From NCBI GenBank assembly GCA_022606135.1, contig JABYQN010000007.1:992001-1056000 (forward strand): a stretch of 64,000 nt of DNA, written 5' to 3'. The stretch comes from Fomes fomentarius (taxonomy: Eukaryota; Basidiomycota; Agaricomycetes; Polyporales; Polyporaceae). Made by a program: the position numbers and the translations under genes. The notes beneath the pieces are model-generated. The model was not told where the DNA came from. It saw only the letters and a list, made by a program, of their open reading frames with translations, and did not search any database. Below, piece by piece: positions 1 to 8,625 of this stretch (position 1 is its first letter; every line of letters begins with the position of its first letter).

Positions 1-35
1 ATCCCCCGATTCCCCTCACGCGCGCAGAACCGATT

Positions 36-1155
36 TTAACCGTCGAAGGTGAAGCTGGCGCCGACCTTGTGCGCAGCACCCTCAGAAGCGACGTCGTTGA
101 GCCTCTGGGTATCGAGAGCAAGACCGAAGGAAGCACGAACACCAGGGCGGAGAGACTGGGTGTAGCCTGCAAAATATAAATGCTATTGAGCATACCATCC
201 ACAATTTGTCTTCTGATCAATACATACCGAGAGCGAGTATACCAGAGTTGTTGATCTTCGCCTTGACGAAGGCAGCACCGTCGAGGTATACCTTCGCGCC
301 AACCTCGAGCGCGACGTTGCCCTTCGGCGAGGCGCGAGTATCGTAGACGGCCTTAGCGCCCGCCTCGACGTCACGGTTGACACGGTGGTAGTAGCTCGCA
401 GCGAACGTGCTGAGGTTGCCGAGACCGTGGATAGTCACAGCGTACTCAGGCGCACTGTAGCCAACCGCAGTCGCGTACTTGGTGATCTTACCCTCCACGA
501 CGTTGTACGACGCCTCAGCACCGACGAGGAAGCCATCACGGCCGACGACAGTGTCAGCGGTGAATGTCGGGCCCTGTTAAAGGCATAACGTGGGGCGGAG
601 GGTGCAACATAGTAGACAAGTGGGTGAAGTGACAGTAGTCAGGTGAGTGCGCAATGTCACGTCATCACATACGCGACACACACCTTGAAGATATCAAGGA
701 AGGCACGGGTGTGGAGCCCGGGCTGCTTGTAGGTAGTAGTGAACAGCGCAGACTTAGCACCAGTGTCGGGGGTTAGGGCGGTCGCGAGCTCAAGCTTGAC
801 ACCCTTTGCGATCTGGTTGTCGAGCTCGAGCTGGGTCTTGAGGATGTTGCTCGTCGTCCAGGTCTGGGTGAAGGTGAAGCCATGGGGCTTGACGACGTAC
901 TTGGCCTCGATGTCACCAGAGATGATCGTCGACTTGGTGTCGCGTGCACCCCCGACCTTGAAGAAGACGTTTGAAGGCGTCGCGGTCTTAACATCAAGAG
1001 TGACACCGCTAAGGGGGAACTCCTTGCCCAGGATGTCGTTGGACGACTTTCCAAGGTCCTAGAGCCCGCGCGCTGTGTGAGTATATGCACAGCTAGGCGT
1101 GACGACAGGCATGACCGACCTTCCAGGAGGGGGGCACGGGTTGAGGGAGAGACAT
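36..1155 (-). CDS. POR1: Mitochondrial outer-membrane porin (VDAC)
   Basis: Voltage-dependent anion channel, a beta-barrel pore that passes metabolites such as ATP and ADP across the mitochondrial outer membrane. Four exons join cleanly: 1120-1155, 684-1058, 228-573 and 36-166, giving 295 residues, the usual family length. The start reads MSLPQPVPPSWK followed by DLGKSSNDIL, the conserved porin N-terminal helix. The C-terminal half carries the VDAC signature around YAVTIHGLGNLS and ends in the beta-signal-like KVGASFTFDG. All introns are GT-AG and 57-110 bp. The 12-codon first exon was chosen because it restores the N-terminal family motif in frame. Family assignment comes from recognising these motifs; I see no frameshift or missing segment. 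Confidence 0.95.
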
Positions 1156-1825
1156 GGCGTGAGGAGGAGTGACGTTGGCACGAAACTTTGGGGAAACACG
1201 TCGTTTTAAGATGCCGGGAAGTCCCGGATTCTGCGCATGCGTCCTCTTGCGCCATGCACACGTGCGCGCGACCGCGACACTTGGGCAGCGCGCGGATGGG
1301 GGCAGGCCAACATCGGCCGCCTCTCGCTCATCTCGCCCATCATCCACGCTGTCGACGACGTTCACCTTTCGCTGTGCCCGGACGATCGAAAACGCGCCGT
1401 GGTATCCCGTGGGGTTTGATTGGTTGGCTGGGCAGTGGGCACGCCACCCGAGCACTCCGTACCTGGACGCGTCCCTTCTCCGAAACCTCTCTCAGAACGT
1501 CTGCCAGTCAACCCGCCTTCACCGCTTCTACTCTCTCCGCTCACTCATGAAACTGCCCGCTCACTGTCTGTTTTGGCTTCGCTCGACCGGCTCGCCGTGC
1601 TTCTGACGTCGCTGTTCATCTGGCTCGGCAGCGTTGCTAGCCTGCCTTTCCCAATAAGGCATGGATGCGTTCCGTCAAGTCGCCCGTAGCTTCTCTCGTC
1701 CTCGGGCAATTTCTCTGGCCTTCTCTACGCCCTCTCCAGCTATAAAACTTCCCAGTCGCCTCTGTGCCCCGTCTAGGCCCCTCTATCGACCTCCTGCCTC
1801 GTTTGCACGCCCTCGATCCACCGCG
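1156..1825. other. Intergenic, divergent promoters of porin and rhodanese genes
   Basis: No gene is supported here. The stretch separates divergently transcribed porin (minus) and rhodanese (plus) genes, so it should hold both promoters. An open frame in phase with the rhodanese start runs back to 1661, but a TATA box inside it argues it is not translated. Confidence 0.6.
1741..1747 (+). promoter_or_regulatory. TATA box of rhodanese gene
   Basis: TATAAAA lies 85 bp upstream of the ATG at 1826. That spacing matches other TATA-to-ATG distances in this window (about 95-110 bp for the hydrophobins, the protease and a secreted protein). It decides against the longer N-terminus starting at 1661. 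Confidence 0.6.
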
Positions 1826-2427
1826 ATGCTCAAGCATATCTCTCCCGACGTGAGTGGTCACCTTGTGGCATGATTCTACTGACACATCTTTACGCTCTCG
1901 TCTCCCCTATGTGCAGGAGCTCGCTGCGATCATGAAGAGCGACAAGGTCGCGGGGAAGGATTATTATGTTATCGACGTTCGCGATGACGACCGGATCGGA
2001 GGGAACATCAAGGGGTCGCACAATGCCCCCTCAAGCCAATTCTACGTCCACGTCCACGATCTCGTCGAGAAAACGAAGGATATACCTACCGTAGTGTTTC
2101 ACTGCGCCTTGTCCCAGGTTCGGTACGTCGGTCTTCGCTGTAGTCGTTCCACGCTAGCCACTGATAACCCCCTCCCCTCGACAGTGGTCCGAAGGCTGCC
2201 CGAGTATGTCCACACCCCGCCATCCTACCCCGCCAACAACGTTGATAATTCCTTCTCAGATATACGCTGAGGCACGAGACCAGCTCGAAGGTGATGGCTT
2301 GGACATCCCACATCAAGTCCTGATTCTTCGCGGTGGCTTCTCCGACTTCCAGGCGAAATTCAAGGACGACCCTGATCTTGTTGAGAACTGGAGCAAGGAA
2401 GTTTGGGGCAACCCAGAGTACTTCTGA
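1826..2427 (+). CDS. Rhodanese/Cdc25-like phosphatase (Ych1/Ibp1/Acr2 type)
   Basis: Single rhodanese-domain protein of 138 residues, like the small fungal Cdc25-like phosphatases and arsenate reductases. Exons are 1826-1849, 1917-2122, 2185-2203 and 2260-2427. The N-terminal half shows YYVIDVRDDDRIGGNIKGS, the rhodanese strand-loop, and the active-site loop is HCALSQVRGPKAA, giving the Cys-X5-Arg signature. The 19-nt third exon splits this loop, so correct splicing is needed for activity. The start at MLKHISPDEL is favoured by the TATA box at 1741; an in-frame ATG at 1661 would add a 55-residue, mitochondrial-presequence-like extension. The substrate (phosphoprotein or arsenate) cannot be told from sequence. 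Confidence 0.88.
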
Positions 2428-2713
2428 TCTCACTCCTGCTTGACTATCGCATTCTGCGTCTTCATTGTCGCGGCGTCCGCTGTGCGGATATATATCTATG
2501 GGGATCCTGTGAGGTTTATTAATTCAATGTATAGCTAGCAAATAGACCACGCTTCTGCAACGCGCTGGTGTCGGTTGTCAAAATGCACACGACATATGTT
2601 CGGTACTGCATGTGTAAGCACGGACGAGAGACTGAGTGGTGACTTGTCGCGCCGCGACAGGTGACGGGACGAGTAGTCTTACTATTGGTTGTGAATGTGC
2701 GCGCGACGGCATA

Positions 2714-3472
2714 TTAGAATGATTTTTGTTCGCCGGAAGGTGAGCCCTGGTCGTTCTTTACGAACCGCTTCGGAATGGCCTCCACTACCTGCTGCACCCG
2801 ACGCCGCTCCTCTGTCCGATTTCGCTGACAGATAGTCCTGTACAACACGCGGCACCTCAGGATACATACGACTGGGCATATACGGGCAGAACGCGTGATG
2901 GGTGACGCGTAGGAGAGACGACGTACCATGTCCCAAGGGAAATCAGCATGAACGTCCCCACCGCCCAATTGGACGCGACGAACACGCCTGTGAGCGAGTA
3001 CCCCACACCGTCACAGCGTAGTTCCATTGGCATTGGCGACAATGGTGACGGGGTGTGAACACGGAAACACACACGTAAATGGGGATCGGGATTGGTCAAC
3101 AACATGAGACAGAACGGAGGTGAACTCAAGAAGGACGACGTACTAGTTGACATTCCCCTGATGACCCCGATGCCCACCCCGCTCGCGATTCCACTCAGCA
3201 AGCTGTTGCGTGCACACGGTATCTCGGAAATCCTGTTCACATCATCGCGCGGGGATATCCTCTTCCTTCGACAAACAGAAGATTAGGCGCAGCCCTGTCA
3301 GCTGGAGGACGTCAGGCGGGCATATGGATTGCGCGCACACCTTGAACGCCTCTTGCATGTCTCCCCACAGACTCCCAGTTGTCTCTACTTGATACACGAT
3401 CCGCTTTGAGGGTGACGGGGGAGAGGGAGAGGACGAAGATGGCGTCTCTGAATCGGAGGGTGTCGAAGACAT
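2714..3472 (-). CDS. COX20: Cytochrome c oxidase assembly factor Cox20
   Basis: Inner-membrane chaperone that helps mature the Cox2 subunit of cytochrome oxidase. Four exons, 3341-3472, 3144-3261, 2927-2987 and 2714-2837, join in frame to 144 residues. Recognisable Cox20/FAM36A features are the IPCARNSLLSGIASGVGIGV segment (first membrane span), SNWAVGTFMLISLGTW (second span) and the basic C-terminal helix with RNRTEERRRVQQVVEAI. The Trp codon closing the second span is split by an intron. Exon 2 uses the second of two close AG acceptors (before AGGATA) because only that one keeps the frame. The first 40 residues are Ser/Pro-rich and poorly conserved. Confidence 0.85.
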
Positions 3473-3849
3473 GGTAGTCGAACGAGAACACAGGAATGAC
3501 GCCTACTCCAACTGCAACTCCCAAGCCTACGTTCCGTTGCGAGCGCTCCGATAGTTCGCTATATCATTTCACATTGCCTCCACCACGTCGTGCACACACT
3601 TGTCAATGTGAAAGCTCCATGTCCGTTGCAAACGATCACTGCCAAGCTAGAAAATCAAAAAAAAAAAAACGAACTGGACACTATACTCTGGGTACCATAC
3701 AGATAGTGACCCATACTAATGATCTCGATTTGATGATTCACCGGAAGTTGAAATACTAAAACTATAGAAAGCCTTTCATCCATTTGAGCAGCAGAGGTCA
3801 GAAGCCAATTGGCCCGTCCCAAATGCATCCCAAAAAGACAAAGGAGATC
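3473..3849. other. Intergenic between COX20 and U2 snRNA
   Basis: Holds the COX20 promoter and the 3' flank of the U2 gene, which point the same way. It includes a run of about ten A at 3658-3670. No coding frame here is believable. Confidence 0.6.
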
Positions 3850-4038
3850 CCCCGACGACGCAAGCCGGCAGTGCAGTAGCAAGGTCATCGCGCCCCCAAG
3901 TTGCAAGCAGAGCTCGGGGGACAAGGGCGGCAAAAATTAGATAACCAATAATGGAGGCGGTGCCTCCATAATAGTGGTTAAACTATTAAGAACAGATACT
4001 ACACTTGATCTAAGCCAAAAGGCCAGAGTGGTAAGGAT
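3850..4038 (-). ncRNA. U2 spliceosomal snRNA
   Basis: The minus strand reads a U2 RNA from the 5' end at 4038. Conserved landmarks appear in order: GGCCTTTTGGCTTAGATCAA (stem I and the U6-pairing region), the branch-point recognition element GTAGTA at 3997-4002 within GTGTAGTATCTGTTC, the GGAGGCACCGCCTCC hairpin (stem IIb) at 3952-3972, the Sm site ATTTTTG at 3931-3937, then a CCCCCGAG...CTTGGGGG stem III. The 3' end is estimated from the usual length of about 190 nt; I could not define the last stem precisely. A TATA box sits about 25 bp upstream. Confidence 0.93.
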
Positions 4039-4058
4039 TTACGATGTCTGAGCGCGGC

Positions 4059-4065
4059 TTATATA
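4059..4065 (-). promoter_or_regulatory. TATA box of U2 snRNA gene
   Basis: The minus strand reads TATATAA 21-27 bp before the inferred U2 5' end, the spacing expected for RNA polymerase II start-site selection in fungi. Confidence 0.65.
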
Positions 4066-4530
4066 CTGACGGGGGTGCGCACGGACCAAGGCGTTGTTTG
4101 ACATCTATGTTTGTACAGCGGGCGCCATTTGGCGCACTACATTTATCGCAAGCGGGAACCTGATCTGCCGAGGTTCGATTCCCGCGTGACGCGCGCGTTC
4201 AAGAAATATCATGTTTTGTCCAATCTGCCGTGTTCTCACAGCATGGGCAAGGTTCAGAGACCCGACAGCTCGTTGCGCTATCGTCAAGATTCGTCCAACT
4301 CAGCAGAGCTCAGTTACAAAACAGGTAAGATGCCGCAAATTGTGTCTACTATTCATGTGACCAAGACCCAATGTCGATACTTGTTCGATATCCAGTTGTG
4401 TCGACGTTTGAACAGCATGAACAGATTGTCTCAAGGATCGCCTGGCGCAGCGTGATATGCTACATTTGTGAGTCCGTGGAGTTCACGATCGCTATGATAC
4501 AGAGTTATCGACATGGGCTCGCGGGGGTGC
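4066..4530. other. Intergenic
   Basis: No gene recognised. A tRNA B-box-like GGTTCGATTCC occurs at about 4172-4182, but no cloverleaf can be folded around it. The rest is unremarkable. Confidence 0.5.
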
Positions 4531-4918
4531 CTAGGAGGGGTTTCCCGGGTGCACCGAGCTCTGCGTCGTCAGATCCTCCAAAGCGTCCTGCTTTAACTGC
4601 TTTCCAATCTCCTGGTTCCCCAGCACACCATCCTGCGTCGGGTACATCTCTTCCCCAGCGCCCTCCTTCGCGCTAAGGCGGTCAGTGTTGGGCTCGTAGG
4701 GCTGGTTCTGTAGTCAACGACGACGTTCAGTGTGAAGCCTCAACGAACGGACAACGATACATGACACTCACGTTAGGAGGATCCCTCATGTAATCTTCGT
4801 GAATGTCGTGCCCAGTGACCGGCGGCCGGTCCACTGTCTGGAATGGCTTCTTGAAGGTCTGACTTTCGTCCGTTGTGTTCGCATGGCCGACGAGATCGTG
4901 GCGACGTGCAGTGGACAT
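4531..4918 (-). CDS. Small conserved-looking protein of unknown function
   Basis: Two exons, 4772-4918 and 4531-4707, joined at GTGAGT...CAG in phase 0, give 107 residues. The protein is hydrophilic, with no signal peptide or membrane span. It is rich in charged, Asn and Gln residues; the second half reads like a flexible acidic tail (KEGAGEEMYPTQDGVLGNQE). I do not recognise a domain. Support for it being real: a clean canonical intron, a TATA-like motif (ATATAAA on the minus strand, 4999-5005) about 85 bp upstream, and a coherent composition across the join. Its function cannot be inferred from its neighbours (U2 snRNA and a LYR protein). Confidence 0.65.
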
Positions 4919-5350
4919 GGTAGTAGACGGGATGGCAGACGTTGTGGCGAGACGTTCCCACTTATGATGTATTGGTCTCGTCAACGGGTCTAGCGGCCTT
5001 TATATGTGCAGTCGAGCGGATACCCGTGCGTCATCGTGATGTCAAGACCTTGGTGGTGAAGAATATCGAAGAACACCAAACGCAGACCCAATATGGTTGT
5101 CGCTCCACCATGTATATGTCGCCCTCCAATGCGATCACTCCTTGATCTGGAGTGAGACAGAATTCCCGACCCGCGCGGTACACGACATAGAGCATCGGAG
5201 GACCGTACCAGTACTGACCTGGATCACGAACTTGTCGAACAACACTGATCGCACTGACCTCCACGTGTTGGAAAGTCGCCCAAAAACGGGTTCATTCATA
5301 TATGAACGTATGAATGGAGGCTACAACTCGACTGGATGGGAAATAAACTG
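4919..5350. other. Intergenic
   Basis: Promoter side of the small 107-residue protein and 3' flank of the LYR gene. Apart from the TATA-like motif near 5000, nothing is recognised. Confidence 0.5.
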
Positions 5351-6774
5351 TCAGTGACTGAAAGAACGTATGCGCGATGACAGACCTTCTACGCCGTCCT
5401 CTTCGGCCTTCGCTCTACGCCTGACATTCTCCGCCTCAATCTCGACCTCCATCCTCCTCAGCAGCTCCATATTCTCAGACTGACCAAGCTCGACCTTCCA
5501 TGCATCCGGATCCTTCAAGTTGTGCCCAAGCTTCCTCTTCACCTGCCCAACATATCCAACCTCGCTCGCGCCGCGCGCAAGACTATCCATGCGCCTCTGC
5601 TTCTCGGTCATAAGGGCAAGGACATGCGCAGGAGGGCCTTTGCGCATCTGCTTCACTAGATGGTTTGTCATCTCGCCACGCCGTTCCCGCTCCCGTTCGC
5701 GTGTCTTGTTCCGAATCTTCTCCCGTCGTGCCTCCTTGATCGCGGCAAGCAATTCGGGTGGATAAGGCGCCTGCGCCCGAGCTTGCTCGAGCTTGAAGCT
5801 CGCAGATGTGCTGGCCATAAGCTCCTTGATAGGTGCACCTGTGCGTAAGATGGTCAGCAGCAGCCCAGTCGTCGCGGACAGCCACGGTAGATGTAACTAC
5901 TCACGCCATGCTTGGCTATCATCCGTGTACACGCGCTGCATAGATATGCCATCCTGTGCCGCTGCTTGTGCGAGTTCGCGCTCGAACTGCATCTCTGTTC
6001 CGAGCAGTTTGGTATACTCCGTGTAGACTTCGAACCTCGCCATGCGACGCGCTCGGGCTTTCCGCCTCCAGGTGATCATGCCCGTGATATGTGCAGGCTG
6101 AGGAGTGAGACGAGGAAGGGGACCATTATATATTGTCGGCCGGAGATAGGCCCCGGTCATGATTGGACGCGTCCTCATCCTCTCAGCCCATGCCTATGTG
6201 TTTTATGAAGCAGATTCACAGCAGACTCCGCAAGCATACATACCATCTCTTCCTCGTACGCACGATCAGCCTTGTACTGGGCATATACACCCTGAAGCAT
6301 CTGGCTGTACCGAGCGCATACGGCCTGATGATGCACGTCACCCTCTCGGGCTTTACGGAAGATATCCCACCACTGAGGAGGTGCAAGGCCGTCGGACACC
6401 CACACATAGATCATGGAGAACACCACACACCTTGTGAGCCGTCTTGAGCTCACGAGTCACGTCGCCCTGCGTACGCATGCTCTTGCGATCATGGAAAAAC
6501 GCGCGTATACGCGACCTGATCTTGACAAGGTACGAGTCAGGACACCCGTCTTGACTGTCTGGAACCGCGTACAGGTCATGGAGAATGGAGTACGTACCGT
6601 CTCTGTAGGCGCATCGCGCAGAAGTCCCCTATAGAGCGTCCATAGCGTCGGAACTCGATGCGCACGTAACCTGGTCAATGGTGCGCGGAACTGTGTAGGT
6701 CGTAGCCCCGAGATGAGGGTCGCGAGCCGAGCGCGGTGGGCTACTGACTGAGGCGAAGGAAGAGGGGCAACCAT
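5351..6774 (-). CDS. LYR-motif (Complex1_LYR family) protein
   Basis: Five exons, 6598-6774, 6431-6520, 6244-6372, 5905-6181 and 5351-5838, join in frame to 386 residues. Near residues 40-55 is VPTLWTLYRGLLRDAPTET, the Leu-Tyr-Arg signature of LYR proteins that bind the mitochondrial acyl-carrier protein and assist respiratory-complex or Fe-S assembly. It is followed by the expected RIRAFFHDRKSM helix. The rest is long for the family: an Arg/Lys/Glu-rich helical region (KIRNKTRERERERRGE and KQRRMDSLAR) that may form coiled coils. The start at 6774 (MVAPLPSPQ) is the first ATG in frame with the LYR helix; an upstream ATG at 6892 cannot be joined in phase. Which complex it serves is not known. 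Confidence 0.75.
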
Positions 6775-7010
6775 ACAGCAGTGAGCAATAGCGGTATGGG
6801 CCGAAGTAGCCCGTCAGTCCATGTGTTGTGGGAGGTAGCTCGACGGCGGTAGGAACGAAGTCGTGAGTACTGCCCTTCGCGGCCAATGCCATGGTGTTGG
6901 ACGCGCGCCGTGAGGGCGCGCGCTTCGCCACCTCAGCATCCTGCGAACCATCAAGGTTCAACTTCGAATTCAAGTGTTCGGTGCAGACACAGGTAGGCCG
7001 CACCATTCCT

Positions 7011-7215
7011 ATCGTCCAGATCCAAGACATCCCAAAACTTATGTAATGGACCGCGCTATTAAAGACTACAATATGCAGCAGTGCGAACAACGTAATGGCG
7101 GACCAAAGACAATCATTATACGTGTAAGACAGCGAACAGAACCTCTACTAAACTATCTAGAGCTTAATCAGAAGACAGCCAATGGAGATCAGACCACCCT
7201 GGGCCTGAACATCAC
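7011..7215 (-). pseudogene. Decayed copy of a hydrophobin last exon and 3' UTR
   Basis: About 200 bp resemble the 3' end of the adjacent hydrophobin (7313-7515), in the same orientation. The exon remnant at 7157-7198 still has an AG acceptor and 14 codons reading GGLISIGCLLIKL plus stop. Against the intact gene this has Pro to Leu and Glu to Lys changes. The downstream flank also aligns (shared CCAAAGACAATCA and CTCTACTAAACTA stretches). No upstream exons accompany it, so it is a fragment from a partial tandem duplication. Confidence 0.8.
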
Positions 7216-7467
7216 TGTAAGTGTTCTTCTCTAGTAAGTAGAAGAGAAAGATGAAAACCATTCCTCGGTGATGTCGATCGCGGATCACACGCCAATCTGT
7301 TCCATTCCTCTCGTTCAGAGCCAAGACCTCCCAAAATTGTGTAACGGAGCGCCGTGTTGATGACTACGATATGCAAACGTGCGAACAACGGCGTCGTGGA
7401 CCAAAGACAATCACTATGCACGCGTAAGGTAGCGAACAGAGCCTCTACTAAACTACGATACTGGCAT

Positions 7468-7902
7468 CTAGAGCTCGATCGGAAGACACCCAATGGAGAT
7501 CAGGCCACCCTAGGTCTCGTTGTGAGTTTCCCCCTTCGTAACAATACCAGAGCAAAAATACTTACTACGTTGTTGTTCTCGCAGCACACAGGCGAGGCTT
7601 TGCACGCGCTGCCACTCCCAACTCCAACAACAGACAGCGGCGAGCACTCCAGCCCAATCTTCGCCGTCACATCTTGCAGGACAATCCCGAGCAAAGACAG
7701 GATCGCAGACCCTGCAGCCGAGTTCGCCTGCCGTTTCCCCGTCAGCACTGGCCATCCAACAAGAATCGGAGAGGAAAGAACACTAGGTACGCACGCTCTC
7801 AACACTGTTGCAGCACTGGACGGGACCCGTGTTGCAGCTACCAGCGGCGGCCGCAAGGGAGGCGAAGGCGAGGGTGGAGATCGCAGCGACACGGGAGAAC
7901 AT
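7468..7902 (-). CDS. Class I hydrophobin (copy 1)
   Basis: Secreted amphipathic coat protein that self-assembles at air-water or hyphal surfaces. Three exons, 7795-7902, 7566-7727 and 7468-7509, give 103 residues. A signal peptide (MFSRVAAISTLAFASLAAAA) is followed by eight cysteines in the class I order: C-N-T-G-P-V-Q-CC, a single C in GLECSP, then C and CC in ACKASPVCC, then a last C in SIGCLPIEL. Exon 2 begins at the AG before GCGAAC, which gives the usual spacing after the first CC pair. A TATA box lies about 110 bp upstream. It is nearly identical in structure and promoter to the copy at 21202-21635 on the other strand. Confidence 0.95.
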
Positions 7903-8625
7903 GGTGTTTGGTGAGTGGTGCAAGAGTGCAAAAGGTTGCGAATTACTGAGGATGGATGTGCGAGTGCAAATGGGGCGAGTGCTGCTGATATGTCCAGCAA
8001 CTCTCTTAGGCCTTTTATACACGCAGAATCAGAGTCCAGCCTCAAGTCGCCATCGGGATGGGCGTTGGATTTTTGTGCCGTCATTCTTCACATTGCTTTG
8101 CTGGCAATGGGCCAAGTACATGCGTATCACGGAGTGCTTTGGGCGAGCGGGACTGACCGCTTCGCGAGCCGTGGCGGTTTGTATTGATCGAACAGCGCGC
8201 GCGGCGACACGCTGACATTCACGCACTCGAAGGCGGGGCGCGCGTCGGCTGTCCTTCCTCAATTTTGTCGCTTATGTGGCAGGTGAGCCGGATTTGTTGA
8301 CAAAGTACGTCGCTTGATGGGTCATTGAATGTGCAGCTCGGCGTGACGCGCCTCCCTCTGACTCTCGTCTCTCAGTGAGCTCCTGGATCACTCTGCAACT
8401 AGTGTGATAGAGAGAGTTTGCCAGGGCACGCACTCACTCCGACGTACTGCCAGCATCGAAGTAAGAGGATACTATTTGTTCAGACGATGATATGGGTTCA
8501 AAATCACCCGTAGACCTGGACTACATCATGAGTGTAACGTTAACGGAATTGTGTCGGCCTTCGAGTGGCGGAAGTACCCGAAGGATGTTCCCTCAGACAG
8601 CGACGCTTTCTCCTCGGCATACCAT
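7903..8625. other. Hydrophobin 1 promoter and P450 3' flank
   Basis: The first 200 bp beyond the hydrophobin start resemble the promoter of the second hydrophobin (about 20990-21201, inverted), including the TATA region at 8013-8019 (TATAAAA on the minus strand). Beyond about 8110 no similarity or gene is seen. Confidence 0.6.
8013..8019 (-). promoter_or_regulatory. TATA box of hydrophobin 1
   Basis: TATAAAA on the minus strand, 111 bp upstream of the ATG. The matching TATAAAAG of hydrophobin 2 sits at the same distance. Confidence 0.65.

Noticed and set aside
1661..1825. N-terminal mitochondrial presequence on the rhodanese protein
   Set aside because: A TATA box within the stretch suggests transcription starts downstream; kept only as an alternative.
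4115..4195. tRNA-like stretch with a perfect B-box (GGTTCGATTCC)
   Set aside because: The T-stem pairs only two of five bases, no matching acceptor stem or anticodon arm can be placed, and no A-box is at proper distance.
6775..6892. Upstream ATG at 6892 as start of the LYR protein
   Set aside because: No intron of reasonable length joins this frame in phase with the LYR helix.
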